The notes: a model not told the origin generated them from the sequence alone. Shown: positions 1 through 10,989, counted from the stretch's first letter. The stretch is 64,000 bases of DNA from Spongilla lacustris (GCA_949361645.1 OX442417.1:15905427-15969426), one strand, 5' to 3'. Made by a program: numbers and translations.

Positions 1-387
1 GCAACTGGCCGTGGCTAGCTGTTGTGTATCCGGTTCTCCGTATACTTGGTTGTAGCTCGTAGCCGCTACACTGTCATTAATTAGGCTATTTGGTTGGCCA
101 TGGATGACGTGTATAGGTGAGTCTGTCTGCCACCTAGCGACGAGATAATGTTACTATTTGCACCCCTCCCCCCTATCCCCCTTCTCTCTCATGTAAGCTC
201 AGTACGCTATGCAAGCGCTCAAAGATCAATGGCCTGCTGGTAGGACCCATTTATAAGTGAGTTCTGTTCAATGGTAATAAATGCTCCTAATATCCTTCAC
301 AAATGCGTGTCCTCTGGAGGTCCCCACCAGAGCAAATCAGGCGCTGCTCATTCAGGCTGCACTGGTAACTCCATAACCCCATAAGTC

Positions 388-909
388 ATGTCAGCAGCTT
401 CCAATGAGGACAGCTTTGTTCTTGACATGGCCACAAGCACTGCTGCTCTGCAGGAAAGATATATTACTCATTTGTTATTATGTGAAGATGGAGAACTGAG
501 AGGAAAGGCAACACCATCCCACCAGGACCACTCTGGAAAGGTGGGCGTATGTGTATGTTTGTGTGTGCCATGTCCCACAGATATGTTGCCGAGGGGTGTA
601 CTGCTTATCTGCGTGATGTTGTGCTAGCTATCCCCTCCTTTGCTCCTCCTCTTCCCTCCTGTCTCATTATCTCTTCTCTCCTCCCCTTCCTCTCTAATCG
701 CTTCCCCCTTCTGTTCTCCCCTCTCCTCCCTTCCCCTCTCTTCTTCCTTCCCCTCTTTCAAGAATCATTTCCTTCTCCACCTATTTGCCCCAACACAGCT
801 GGCATGGATACAAGGGATACAGTTTGGCCATGATGATAGTAGACCTATTCTGTGCTGTACTCAGTGGTGGTCCTTTTGCCCACCACATATGAAAATGGCA
901 AGCACTCTG
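388..909 (+). pseudogene. Unrecognised intron-bearing gene fragment, copy 1
   Basis: Two exons can be read: 388-540 (51 codons from ATG, ending before gtgggc) and 799-909 (37 codons, between a pyrimidine-rich tract ending in acacag and a gtaagc donor), both in phase 0. They give an 88-residue open stretch. I do not recognise the family with confidence. A short string, LLLCEDGELR, is loosely like a segment of the huge E3 ligase UBR4, but that is too short to rely on. Further downstream a frame reading GFESCEGIVVMEVLVYDMA is open here but interrupted by a 2-base insertion in copy 2. Three copies in one window suggest duplicated gene debris rather than a working gene. Confidence 0.35.
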
Positions 910-1541
910 GTAAGCATCTTTGGTGTGAATGGCGAATTCATACAAGAACAGGCATTTATGGTGATTAATCATGATGCCTTTGCTACTGGCTTTGAAGAAT
1001 GCATGTGTACGGCTTTGAATCCTGTGAGGGGATAGTTGTGATGGAGGTCCTTGTGTATGACATGGCGGGGGGTGTGTGCTATGCTTAGGTTGATCCTGCA
1101 CGATGAACCAGTTTTGGTAGCTAGTGACCCAGAGCGGTTTAATGAAAAGCGTGTCAGGCGGGAAATGGCAATAAATATCACGATGCTCTGGTTGGGCATT
1201 TGTGGTCTGAGCATAATATTTTGTTCCATCACTACTAGCACCTCCTCTCCTCACTACAACTTCTTTTTTTAAGGAAACCCCTTGCCTTCCAGAATAACCT
1301 GGCGGAGAGGCTGGGTGTTGCTGACATGCCAGTTCAGTGACGTTAGCAAGAAATTGTTTGATCGTGATGTGATTTAATGATGATGGCAAGCGAGCAGATC
1401 AAACTGTCTTATGCTGCTGTGATGTGACATTGCACTATATAAATGGGTAGTATTCCAAGGTTGCCCTTCAGTTCTTCCTTCGTTTGCTCTCATGCATGCA
1501 ACGTATAAGTAGGAACCTGCCGGAGGAAAAAAAGGAGTGAA

Positions 1542-1855
1542 ACAAGATATAAAAATTTAATTAAAATAAAATTGGTGATGTAGGATTTGTAGACAGCAAT
1601 TGAGTAAAAAGTAAGGAAACAAGGAATTACGGATATTATGCATTCATTAATATAAATTATAAATATTACATACCTACATTTAGCACTAAATTTCAGGCAG
1701 GTAGATTTGCTAAATAAATGTAGGTCTGTAATATTTATAATTTATATTAATGAATGCATAATATCCGTAATTCCTTGTTTCCTTACTTTTTACTCAATTG
1801 CTGTCTACAAATCCTACATCACCAATTTTATTTTAATTAAATTTTTATATCTTGT
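1542..1855. mobile_element. Foldback MITE with near-complete inverted arms
   Basis: Starts acaagatataaaaattt and ends with its reverse complement. The arms are about 145 bp and almost the whole element is a hairpin with a tiny loop around 1695-1706. No coding capacity. The same family recurs at 3754-4048 and, with a different interior, at 4121-4392 and 27469-27605. The shared ends (ACAAGATATAAAAA) mark it as a family, mobilised presumably by a transposase encoded elsewhere. Confidence 0.85.
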
Positions 1856-2196
1856 TTTGTTAGCAATAGCCCACAACAGATTTTATCAGCTGGAAGCCAT
1901 AAAAGGGAGACCCTGCATCAGCTTGTGGTTGAACACGTTATAATAGTCACGTTTCTCAGGTGTGCCTGCTGTCACGTCGATCGATCGCGAAGAGAAAAGA
2001 ATCGTGCAAATACGATTGCCAGTGAATTGATGACAGTCGTGCTGAGAGGCGCTTTGTGGAAGCAGAGATAGTAGGTGGAAGCACGTGAAAAATAAAGAAC
2101 AATTGCGCTACAACGCCGATTCCGAGAGTAAGAAGGATCGATAGTATGCACGAAGGATAACGTGAAGGCGCGGTGGGGAACCACCCGACACTCTAT
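1856..2196. other. Spacer between tandem copies, no clear gene
   Basis: No recognised gene. A minus-strand frame covers this spacer and the start of copy 2 (1972-2391, 139 codons). Its part at about 2197-2330 is also open in copy 1 (1-150) with conservative changes, so it may be a real exon of an unidentified protein. Nothing in it matches a family I can name. Confidence 0.4.
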
Positions 2197-2581
2197 GCAA
2201 CTGGCCGTGGCTAGCTGTTGTGTATCCGGTTCTCCGTACACTTGGTTGTAGCTCGTAGCCGCTACACTGTCATAAATTAGACTATTTGGTTGGCCATGGA
2301 TGACGTGTACGGGTGAGCCACCTAGCGACGAGATAATGTTACTATTTACCCCCCCCCCCCCCCCCCCCCCCCCATCCCCCTTCTCTCTCATGTAAGCTCA
2401 GTACGCTATACAAGCTCTCAAAGATCAATGGCCTGCTGGTAGGGCCCATTTATAAGTGAGTTCTGTTCAATGGTAATAAATGCTCCTAATATCCTTCACA
2501 AATGCGTGTCCTCTGGAGGTCCCCACCAGAGCAAATCAGGTGCTGCTCATTCAAGCTGCACTGGTAACCACCCCATAAGTC

Positions 2582-3108
2582 ATGTCAGCAGCTTCCAATG
2601 AGGACAGCTTTGTTATTGACATGGCCACAAGCACTGCTGCTCTGCGGGAAGGATATATTACTCATTTGTTATTATGTGAAGATGGAGAACTGAGAGGAAA
2701 GGGAACACCAACCCACCAGGACCACTCTGGAAAGGTGGGCGTATATGTATGTTTGTGTGTGCCATGTCCCACAGATATGTTGCCAAGAGGTGTACTGCAT
2801 GCTTATCTATGTGATGTTGTGCTAGCTATCCCCTCCTTTGCTCCTCCTCTTCCCTCCTGTCTCATTATCTCTTCTCTCCTCCCCTTCCTCTCTAATCACT
2901 TCCCCCTTCTCTTCTCCCCTCTCCTCCCTTCCCCTTCTCTTCTTCCTTCCCCTCTTTCAAGAATCACTTCCTTCTCCACCTATTTGCCCCAACACAGCTG
3001 GCATGGATACACGGGATATAGTTTGGCCATGATGATGGTAGACGTATTCTGTGCTGTACTCAGTGGTGGTCCTTTTGCCCACCACATATGAAAATGGCAA
3101 GCAATCTG
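2582..3108 (+). pseudogene. Unrecognised intron-bearing gene fragment, copy 2
   Basis: Same structure as the fragment at 388: exons 2582-2734 (153 nt) and 2998-3108 (111 nt) with the same splice borders and phases. Exon lengths are identical to copy 1 despite base changes, which hints that the exons were once under constraint. The downstream frame after the third splice site carries a stop in this copy. Function unknown. Confidence 0.35.
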
Positions 3109-3753
3109 GTAAGCATCTTTGGTGTGAATGGCGAATTGCTTTAATCATACAAGAACAGGCATTTATGGCGATTAATCATCATGATGCCTTTGCTACTGGC
3201 TTTGAAGAACGCATGTGTACGGCTTAGAATCCTGTGAGGGGATATAGTTGTGATGGCGGTCCTTGTGTATGACATGGCGGGGTGTGTGTGCTATGCTTAG
3301 GTTGATCCTGCATGATGAACCAGTTTTGGTAGCTAGTGACCCAGAGCGGTTTAATGAAAAGTGTGTCAGGCGGGAAATGGCAATAAATATCACGATGCTT
3401 TGGTTGGGCATTTGTGGTCTGAGCATAATATTTTGTTCCATCACTACTAACACCTCCTCTCCTCACTACAACTTCTTTTTTTCAAGGATCCCCTTGCCTT
3501 CCAGAATAACCTGGCTGAGAGGCTGGGTGCTGCTAACATGCCAGTTCAGTGACGTTAGCAAGAAATTGTTTGATCGTGATGTGATTTAATGATGATGGCA
3601 AGCAAGCAGATCAAACTGTCTTATGCTGCTATGATGTGACATTGCACTATATAAATGGGTTGTATTCCAAGGTTGCCCTTCAGTTCTTCCTTCGTTTGCT
3701 CTCATGCATGCAACGTATAAGTAGGAACCCGCCAGAGGAAAAAAAGGAGTGAA

Positions 3754-4048
3754 ACAAGATATAAAAATAAAATTGGTGATGTTAGGATTTGTATAGATAG
3801 CAATTGAGTAAAAAGGAAGGAAACAAGGAATTACGGATATTATGCATTCATTAAAAATTATAAATATTACATACCTACATTTAGCAGACTTTCAGGCTAG
3901 GAAGGTAGATTTGCTAAATGATGTAGGTATGTAATTTTTAATGAATGCATAATATCCGTAATTCCTTGTTTCCTTCCTTTTTACTCAATTGCTATCTATA
4001 CAAATCCTACATCACCAATTTTATTTTAATTAAATTTTTATATCTTGT
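3754..4048. mobile_element. Foldback MITE, copy in second tandem unit
   Basis: Homologous to the element at 1542-1855, with the same ends and the same inverted-arm organisation around a short loop near 3885-3915. The left arm has lost the tttaattaaaataaa segment retained in the right arm, so the arms are no longer perfectly paired. Confidence 0.85.
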
Positions 4049-4120
4049 CGTATTTACTTCTACATTGTACTACATTTACACCTATATACTAGTAGTCACT
4101 TATTTAAAAAAATGAATGAA

Positions 4121-4392
4121 ACATGATATAAAAAACATTCTCTCTGAGAAAGTTAGTGGCTGGTATATAGGATTTGAAGGCAATGGTGGTGTATAAAGAA
4201 AGGGAACAAGGGATTCAGTGGAGATGCAATGATTATTCCTATATTTAGCACTGTATACAATTATGTTGCTAAATATAGGAATAATCATTGTATCTCCACT
4301 GAATCCCTTGTTCCCTTTCTTTTTACACCACCATTGCCTTCAAATCCTATATACCACTAACTTTCTCAGAGAGAATGTTTTTTATATCTTGT
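4121..4392. mobile_element. Foldback MITE, second subfamily
   Basis: Arms of about 130 bp run from acatgatataaaaaacattc to its complement at 4392, joined by a short spacer near 4250-4268. It shares the terminal motif and the central TTTAGCA box with the two preceding MITEs, but the arms carry different sequence (ctgagaaagttagtgg). It lies about 70 bp from the previous MITE, so the three may mark a preferred landing zone. Confidence 0.85.
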
Positions 4393-4439
4393 TATAAATG
4401 GGACAGTTTCCGACAAAATGGCCCTTCGTATATAATTAT

Positions 4440-4795
4440 TATATATAAAAATGCTTCTCTTTTGAATTGCAATATCTTCCGAACGGTTAACGCTATCAAC
4501 TTCCTATTTTCTGCACTTCATACCACACCATTTCACTATGGTAAAATACATTTTGGAGACATGCACTTGCTCCGTGCCAGTATTGCAACGTTCGATACCC
4601 CATCGGGTTCAAATCCGCCATAACTTTAGGTAGGAGTAATCGATTCGCTTCAAAATCGGTTTGTAGGTACAGCGGTGCTATACCTATCGATTTGTTCTGT
4701 TCGTTAATTTTTATGTCATCCGTTATGGAGATACAGCGGCGCAAAGTTGGTACAAGTTTCCCGCTCGAATCGCGCCGTTGTACGTACGTACGTAA
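4440..4795. repeat. Dispersed repeat R2, copy 1
   Basis: A stretch containing atcttccgaacggttaacg and ctccgtgccagtattgcaac recurs near 57.63-57.97 kb and 58.43-58.70 kb in the same orientation, and partly inverted at 58.75-58.87 kb. The minus strand is open across this copy (4496-4858, 120 codons), and part of that frame is shared with the copy at 58.45 kb but not with the one at 57.7 kb. It could be a degenerate transposon gene. No family is recognised. Confidence 0.7.
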
Positions 4796-4970
4796 CGTGA
4801 CCCACTTCCATTCACCAAATAACATGAATATGCAACTACTTCCTATGGGCTGATACATTGATAATTTATAGCCACACCTATATGTATACTGCGCTAGGGT
4901 AAGTATTTCATCTGGCTGTCACCGTTGTTATTCGTTATGTTGTGTGTAGCGAATAAACGATATGGTGACG

Positions 4971-5050
4971 TAGTCTCGTACCTAGACCCAGATTCTCACA
5001 GCAGCGGATGGATTACATCACCGCTACGTGAAAAGTGGGTCTGGGCACCA
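4971..5050. mobile_element. Short MITE with TCTCGTNCCCAGA-type end
   Basis: Begins tctcgtacctagaccca and carries the inner block gcggatggattacatcaccg, which appears inverted inside the small element at 27372-27462. Similar terminal motifs recur near 27710, 35931 and 59341. Probably a small non-autonomous DNA transposon family. Confidence 0.5.
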
Positions 5051-5104
5051 TTTGATGTTACGCATTCGAATTGGTGCTAAGCTCCTGTGACGTCACAATA
5101 CGAG

Positions 5105-5560
5105 TGCAATTTGTTAATAAATTGCATGGTTAACTAAACGGTAAGAGAAACCGTGGTACTGTGTACATTTCGCTTACCTAAGGCCCTAAAGCCCAAAGGA
5201 CCCGTTACATGTGTGACAAGCGAAACAAACCACAGGAGTATCCGAAGAGGGCTGAGCTACGCTGCCATACAAAAAGCTACAAACTGTTTGTAAAGGCGCG
5301 CGTGACCCGTTTTAACTTAAGCGAAGGTCGTTACGTGCTGCTGCTTGGCTGTTGGCTTCCCTCAGTCACTGCCACGTTGTGTTTGACCGACGGTATGGCG
5401 GCGAAGCTCCGCCCTTTTTACTCCCTCTTCGGATACACCTGTGGCTCGTTTCGCTTATTACACACAACTTTACAGGACCGTTAGGACCTTTGGTAAGGGA
5501 AATACACATTACTGTGTCTCTACTGGTTAGTTAACTACGCAATTTATTCACATGTTACAC
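5105..5560. mobile_element. Foldback element with long imperfect terminal inverted repeats
   Basis: The left 150 bp (gcaatttgttaataaattgc onward) matches the reverse complement of the right 150 bp through aligned blocks: gttaacta, cttacc, aaggtcct, aagcgaaac, ccacaggagtatccgaagag. The middle is short and holds no recognised gene. This is a third, independent foldback family in the first 6 kb. Confidence 0.7.
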
Positions 5561-5616
5561 ACGTATTTTGACGTCACGTAGCACTGCATTCTGATTGGGC
5601 GCGTGAATTCACGCGC

Positions 5617-7235
5617 ATGTGTCATGGTCATGACACACCTCTTGTGAGGACCGTGGCTATGTCACACCTGTGAGAGTAACAAAGTGCAACCTTGTGACCA
5701 AACTAAGCGATGTTCTGGGGAATTCTGCACCACAATAGCATCTACTGAGGTCTGCTTCACACATCTGTGCATGTGTCATGGTTGTGACCCACCCCCTCTG
5801 AGGACCGTGGCTATGTCACACCTGTGAGAGTGACAGGGTGACCAAACTAAGCAATGTTCTAGTATTCCTGTGCCACAATAGCTTCTCATTTAATGTACAA
5901 TTAGGTGCATTTTATGTGTGCATGGATATGAAGGACACTATTATTCACCAGGAGTGCACATAACTGTAAGAGATGGCTTTCAGGAGTACTTAGAACTTGA
6001 ATGTGCAAGATTGTAAGCCAAGGAAATGTTATAATTACTGCAAAATTCTTTTTAAAAATAACAAAGCCTTGGAACTCTAATAGTCTTTTAAAAAAAAATT
6101 CTGTGAATTCAACTATACTGCAATACAAAACAATGGCTTATGGCATGCAGGCCTCATTACATGATATCTCCATATTAGCTTGCATTTATATTTGCATGCT
6201 GTACTTTTGAGTACATGTACAACAATAAAGCATCAAGCCAGGTGTTTAGTATTTTAATATCCACTGGTTGACCGTCAGCACTGAATGAGATCACAGTCCA
6301 ACTTGAATAATCTTGCACCATCTGCTTTTAAATGATGCCTTATATACAATACATAAAATGCATGCAGGGTTTTTACACCTGTGAACAGCCTGTAGCCATT
6401 TTATCTTCAGTTGTTGTGAGTTCTTTCATAAAGTTGTTTGCTACGTGCCATAAGCTAATCCTAAAGCATTTCTTGACAAGAATGTATTACTATGAAAAAC
6501 TTTTGATCATCCTGATAACAGTACTTCAAGCACTGCTATTATTCCATCGACACAGTCATTTTGCAATCCACAGTTAAGAGAATACACTTTTTCATTTGCA
6601 GCACATGCTGCATTAGACTACTGAGTATTCATTCATTGTGAAATATCAATTTCTTACAGCTAGGCTTGTGGCATATAGCAAGCTAATGAACAGAAAGTGG
6701 TTAATGCCTTCTGAACGGAAGTGAAGCTCTGTACATCCATTGCTGCTGTATGATTATTATATGCAAGTGGGCACAGGATCTGTTTCTATGTGTGGCTTAC
6801 CCTTCAGCATAAAATGCAAAGGTGTTGCAGCAAGAGCCTGAAATGCAGGTCAGTTTCATCCAACACCTAAATGTTGTGTTTTGAAGCGCCTTGTTAACTT
6901 GACTGCCCCAGCTTACACATCTTGAAACAAATGCACATATGTGTGACACAGACCTCAGGCTATTGTGGTGCAGGATTCCCAGAACATCGCTTAGTTTGGT
7001 CACAAGGTTGCATTTTGTCACTCTCACAGGTGTGACATAGCCACGGTCCTCAGAGGGGGTGGGTCAAGACCATGATACATGCACAGGTGTGTGAAATAGA
7101 CCTCAGTAGATGCTATTGTGATGCAGGATTCCCAGGGAGTTGGGTCAAGACGATGATACATGTATATGCACAGATGTGCATGTGAAACAGACACCTCTTG
7201 TGATGCAGGATTACTAGAACATCGCTTATAGTATG
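5617..7235. mobile_element. Composite element flanked by inverted tandem repeats
   Basis: At 5617-5885 there are two tandem units of about 140 bp (gaggaccgtggctatgtcac ... gtgaccaaactaagc). At about 6925-7235 the same units appear in reverse complement, again about twice. The 1 kb core (5886-6900) is AT-rich with no recognisable gene. The structure is that of a large foldback (FB-type) transposon or a pair of such ends enclosing host DNA. Target duplications were not found by eye. Confidence 0.6.
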
Positions 7236-7625
7236 GTTTGATTTAAGATTACATCGCATCGAATTTGGGAGTCTAGTTACGCGATGCACTTGTGGTTCTA
7301 TTTGACGAGCGCGCGCCGTATAATTTGCTTTATGCGCTAATTTGTGTGGAATGTGGTGCTGAGGAATATGGTGCCAACTTCCATGCAGTCATTAAAAAAG
7401 GCTCCGGTTATGTCAGATTCGGTCAAGCTTACTATTGGCAGCATAGTTTGATCAGGAACTGGATCGGCCGAAGGATCTATGTCTGAGCGGCCGGGAAGGA
7501 ATGACTTCGAGCATTGCCATTTTTATTACACAAAGGTCCGCGAACGTGACACGATGTCTCTAGGCAACCGCTGTGGTTTTTACTGAGTTTATCATACTTC
7601 GATCTTTCACGCAAAGGGTCCATTG
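7236..7625. other. Unassigned interval
   Basis: A plus-strand frame of 64 codons (7292-7486) is open but resembles nothing I recognise. No repeats or RNA genes were seen. It lies between the composite foldback element and the hAT element. Confidence 0.4.
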
Positions 7626-7633
7626 CTAGTAAC

Positions 7634-8403
7634 CAGTGTTGCCGCGATATATCGCGATTAACGATATATCGCGATTAAAATGTTATATCGCGATTAACGA
7701 TTTATCGCGATTAATGATGCTATCAATCGCGATTAAAGTATGCGGACGTTAACGGAAAAGTATACGGAAAATATAGAGCATGGTTTGTTTCTTAATAGAA
7801 CTAGTTCGAATCTGAATATCACATGTATACATGTATATTCACTCTATTGTAATCTTGAGCGTATATGGCTATATGCTACAGAAATTTAGAGTTTTTGAAA
7901 AATGCATTTACTGAGCCGATTTGGCAAGTCTCCATCTATATATTTTTACTGATAAAAATCTTTGCTAGTGCTACAGGTACTGCTGGTGCCTTCGTTCTGA
8001 CAGCTGCTACATTGAACATACATGCAATTTCAGATAATTTTCATACTATGAACAATTTGATGTTTAAAGGGCTTACTCTTTGCCTTCTGAAGACAACTCT
8101 ATTCCATGGGCAGACTTCAAGTGATACCTCATGTTGGTAATGTTGTTGTCATGTCTTGATACCCATTTGCAGCACTTCAAGCACACAACCCAGGATGAAT
8201 TTAGAGCCTTCTTATGTATCCCAAAATATTGCCATGCTGAACTTCTATGCGCAGTACGATCCACACTAACCACACTTACGTAAGGTTTGTTAATGTTTAT
8301 TAATGATTATTATATCGCCGATTAAATATCGCGATTAAATGCGTATATCGCGATTATCGCGATTAAAACGATTATGGGCAAGTACTTAATCGCGGCAACA
8401 CTG
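7634..8403 (-). mobile_element. hAT-type DNA transposon, internally deleted, with 8-bp target duplication
   Basis: Ends are perfect 13-bp inverted repeats, CAGTGTTGCCGCG and its complement, flanked on both sides by the 8-bp direct repeat CTAGTAAC (7626-7633 and 8404-8411). Both facts are diagnostic of hAT elements. Inside each end are clusters of a subterminal motif, TATCGCGATTAA, repeated several times, the usual layout of hAT transposase binding sites. At 770 bp it is too short for a full transposase. It carries only a BED zinc-finger remnant, so it is non-autonomous. Confidence 0.95.
8073..8273 (-). pseudogene. BED zinc finger of hAT transposase (N-terminal fragment)
   Basis: A 66-residue frame contains SAWQYFGIHKKALNSSW, then CLKCCKW, then NMRYHLKSAHG. 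This is the BED pattern: aromatic positions, a CxxC pair and a terminal HxxxxH. BED fingers bind the transposon ends at the N-terminus of many hAT transposases. The catalytic and dimerisation parts are missing, consistent with internal deletion of the surrounding element. Confidence 0.8.
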
Positions 8404-8563
8404 CTAGTAACTAAGATTTTCAGTCCATTTAAGTCACAATACCACCGTCAATCTAACATGTATGCATGGTTGTATAAAACGTGAATGGAGAAACTACAGA
8501 TTTGTTTAGAGCAAGCATCATACTCATGTGCTGTACTGATATTCAGTTAGTAAAGCTATAGGC

Positions 8564-10132
8564 CTATTTTGATTTTCTTTCAGTTACTGTCGTAGTTGAG
8601 TTTGGAATTGTTTCCCACTCTGTATATATATAGGTTCCGTCGTTTTGAAGCACTTTTTTACGCTTCTGCTCTTCTGTAGTCGTAGTTACAGCATCGGCAG
8701 TATGGACCTGATGTGTGACTCCAAATACTGGGCCAAGGATAATGCCATCATCCTCTTTTTTTTCTATTACTGGTATCTTGGAGCTTTTAGAAATGTAACG
8801 ATATTCATAATTTTCATTGGCCTTTTTAATAGCCTTGTCCTTCTCTTTGTTTGCCTCCTCCATTTTGGCCAGAGCATCATCCTTTTCTTGCTCTGCCTGT
8901 ATCCTTTGAAGCTCTTCATCCTGTGCTTTGGTCAGAGCATGATGCTTTTCTTGCTCTGCCTGCTTCCTTTGAAGCTCTTTATTCAGCATCTGGGTCAGAG
9001 CATCATTCTTTTCTTTCTCTGCCTGCATCTTTTCAAGTTCTTCATTCTGTGCTTTGGCCAGAGCTTCATTCTTTTCTTTCTCTGCCTTCTTCCTTTCGAT
9101 CTCTTCATTCTGCGCTTTGGCCAGAGCAACATTCTTTTCTATCTCTGCCTTCATCTTTTCAAGCTCTTCATTCCGTGCTTTATCCAGAGCTTCATTCTTT
9201 TCTTTCTCTGCCTTCTTCCTTTCTAACTCTTCATTCATTGCTTTGTCCTCTGCCTTCTTCCTCTCATCCTCTGCTTTCTTTGCTTTGTCCTCTGCCTCCT
9301 TCTTTTCATCTTCAAATTTCTTCCGTATGTACTCTGCCTTCTCCTTATTTTCTTCTGCTGTCTTCTGCTTTGCCTCTGCTGTCTTCTGCCTTTCCTCTGC
9401 TTCCTGTAGCTTTGCTTCAGCTTCACGTGCACGCCTCAGCTCCTCATATTCACCTGGAATTGAGTTTTCAGTATTAACGTCAGGTTTTGTGCGAGCCCAG
9501 CGTATAATCTGATCTAAAGTTGATTCCTTTTTCTCATGTAGGGTTTTCATTTGATCATCTGATATGCGCACAAATGGGAGCAAACGTAAATCATCTGGCT
9601 TCAGATCTACTTGCCATGATGGCAACCAAGATATGGAGACACCTATCTTACGTGAGATTATATCAGCTATTTCTTTTCTCTTTTCGTCAGATTGTGTTGC
9701 TGAAACCATGCCTTTGGCCTTCGTGAACACAATGCCCATATTTTTAAAACAGTCAGGGCCAAAAGAATCATACAGAAGCTTCACTGCATCCTGCATTCCG
9801 GAATCGAACCGCGGGGCTTCCTCATTAACCACCAAACAAAAGCCGTTGACGAATTTGAGCTTCGCCACACTTTTGACTATCTTTGTGATGTTTTCCTCAT
9901 CCCTTTTAGCACCATGCGTATCCATTAAGCCAGGAGTGTCCATTACTAGGACACTCGGATCTCCGCCAGTTACGAAAACTGGATCGTGTGTATGCGATGA
10001 AATTCCAGACGAATCCTTAAAGACTTCGTCAATGGCTTCAGACGAAAGTCCTAGACGAAGCGCTAAACCACGACATACGCATGATTTTCCGTCACCAGTA
10101 CGACCAATGGCGACAATTTTGCAGGCCGACAT
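8564..10132 (-). CDS. AIG1/GIMAP-like GTPase with long repetitive coiled coil
   Basis: Single-exon frame of 522 codons. Residues 1-215 form an AIG1-type GTPase domain: P-loop GRTGDGKS at 10-17, DTPGL at 65-69 and FTKAK at 136-140 in the position of the TKxD base-recognition motif. The final Asp appears replaced, which may alter nucleotide specificity. From about 225 to 450 the protein is a charged coiled coil with about six repeats of 21 residues (NEELERKKAEKEKNEAL type). The last 70 residues are a Thr/Glu-rich tail. AIG1/GIMAP GTPases act in immune-cell survival in vertebrates and pathogen response in plants, and many invertebrates have expanded families. A truncated near-identical copy lies at 39088-39875. 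The ATG at 10132 directly precedes the P-loop strand, so no upstream exon is needed. Confidence 0.85.
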   Translation of the reverse strand: MSACKIVAIGRTGDGKSCVCRGLALRLGLSSEAIDEVFKDSSGISSHTHDPVFVTGGDPSVLVMDTPGLMDTHGAKRDEENITKIVKSVAKLKFVNGFCLVVNEEAPRFDSGMQDAVKLLYDSFGPDCFKNMGIVFTKAKGMVSATQSDEKRKEIADIISRKIGVSISWLPSWQVDLKPDDLRLLPFVRISDDQMKTLHEKKESTLDQIIRWARTKPDVNTENSIPGEYEELRRAREAEAKLQEAEERQKTAEAKQKTAEENKEKAEYIRKKFEDEKKEAEDKAKKAEDERKKAEDKAMNEELERKKAEKEKNEALDKARNEELEKMKAEIEKNVALAKAQNEEIERKKAEKEKNEALAKAQNEELEKMQAEKEKNDALTQMLNKELQRKQAEQEKHHALTKAQDEELQRIQAEQEKDDALAKMEEANKEKDKAIKKANENYEYRYISKSSKIPVIEKKEDDGIILGPVFGVTHQVHTADAVTTTTEEQKRKKVLQNDGTYIYTEWETIPNSTTTVTERKSK

Positions 10133-10878
10133 GCTTTTCTCACACGGGGATTATCAGATTGACCATGGGCGTACGCAGCCTTCGGGAAAGGGGGGTCAAA
10201 AATTTATACAAGGTGACCTTACGTCACGCAAAATTATGGATTACGCGATTCGGCCGATTCAACGAGCGGGGGGGGGGGGGGTGCTGTCCGCCTCCGGCCG
10301 ATTTTGAAAGGGGGCATTTATCTAGGGTTAGCAGGTCAAGCCTGCCTCTCTGTCTGCAACCCTCCCCTCTAAACTACCTATCCCCAAATCAGATTGTCTC
10401 TGTCTGGTTCCAGGTATTGTATGCTGCTATATATAACTTGGGAAAGCAACCGTTCAGTCTCATATAGCCTGCTTATCAAAGACCTTCGGGCTTCTACCCT
10501 GACCAACCACATTAAACCCATGACCGTGTCATGGTGTGGCACACCCAAGGCAAGCCAGCGCTACCTTGGTCCCAGACTTGGCCTGATGGGTACACCCTGT
10601 CACCAGGTTGCTGCCTGACCCCTTTTGGGCAAAAACTATTGTCTGTCAATTAGTATAGATGCATGACAGGGGTTGGGGAACTCAAAGGGAGTGATACATT
10701 TACACATTAGCACACATGAGGCATCTAGACAACTAAATATCTATTAACCCCTCCATTCCATATGCACACACACAGATCTTGATGATAGACACACACACAC
10801 ACAATCACTGTAGCTACCTAATAATGCTTGATGTGATATTGTGATATTGTGGTTAATTATAGCATGTACAAATGGAAG

Positions 10879-10880
<2 letters not shown>
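10133..10880. other. Upstream flank of the GTPase, repeat debris
   Basis: Homology to the flank of the second GTPase copy stops at about 10156 (ggggattatcagatt is shared). The following gggcgtacgcagccttcggg and the G-run at 10267-10280 look like the end of a decayed DNA transposon, but no second end was found. A 74-codon plus-strand frame at 10394-10618 is not recognised. No promoter motif could be assigned with confidence. Confidence 0.4.

Positions 10881-10882
<2 letters not shown>

Positions 10883-10951
<69 letters not shown>
10883..10951. repeat. (TG)n microsatellite
   Basis: About 34 uninterrupted TG dinucleotides with TG-rich flanks. Reading frames through it are artefacts of the repeat. 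Confidence 0.95.
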
Positions 10952-10957
<6 letters not shown>

Positions 10958-10989
10958 TGAATGTGCCTATACACCTGCTTATCACAAAC

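Larger units (their letters stand above)
1..1855. repeat. Tandem segmental duplication, copy 1 (left end cut by window)
   Basis: The first bases (gcaactggccgtggctagct) recur at 2197, and the two stretches then run in parallel for about 1.85 kb, ending in the same foldback element. Offset is about 2.19 kb. Differences are scattered substitutions and small indels, plus a long poly-C in copy 2. The unit contains an intron-bearing gene fragment and, at its right end, a MITE, so the MITE was present before duplication. A third, more diverged copy of the gene-fragment part lies inverted near 59.4-60.5 kb. Confidence 0.9.
2197..4048. repeat. Tandem segmental duplication, copy 2
   Basis: Second copy of the unit starting at base 1, carrying the gene fragment and ending in a MITE. 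It differs by substitutions, a poly-C tract of about 26 bases at 2347-2372, and small indels. One of these (gatatagttg against gatagttg, near 3243) breaks a downstream reading frame that is open in copy 1. Confidence 0.9.

Noticed and set aside
388..1035. Assignment of the three-copy gene fragment to UBR4
   Set aside because: Only a string of about ten residues (LLLCEDGELR) is suggestive, and neighbouring residues do not support it.
4600..4625. tRNA-like B-box (gggttcaaatccgcca)
   Set aside because: It is part of dispersed repeat R2, with no A-box or cloverleaf around it; other R2 copies diverge at these positions.
5209..5534. Plus-strand frames of 91 and 60 codons inside the foldback at 5105-5560
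   Set aside because: They span both inverted arms of a foldback element and show no family resemblance.
8645..9512. Plus-strand frames of about 150-200 codons, Phe/Leu/Ser-rich
   Set aside because: Shadows of the coiled-coil coding sequence of the minus-strand GTPase.
10744..10974. Long HTHTHT / CVCVCV frames over TG/CA tracts (also at 22.9, 38.6 and 50.7 kb)
   Set aside because: They are translations of dinucleotide repeats, open in several frames on both strands, with no flanking coding features.
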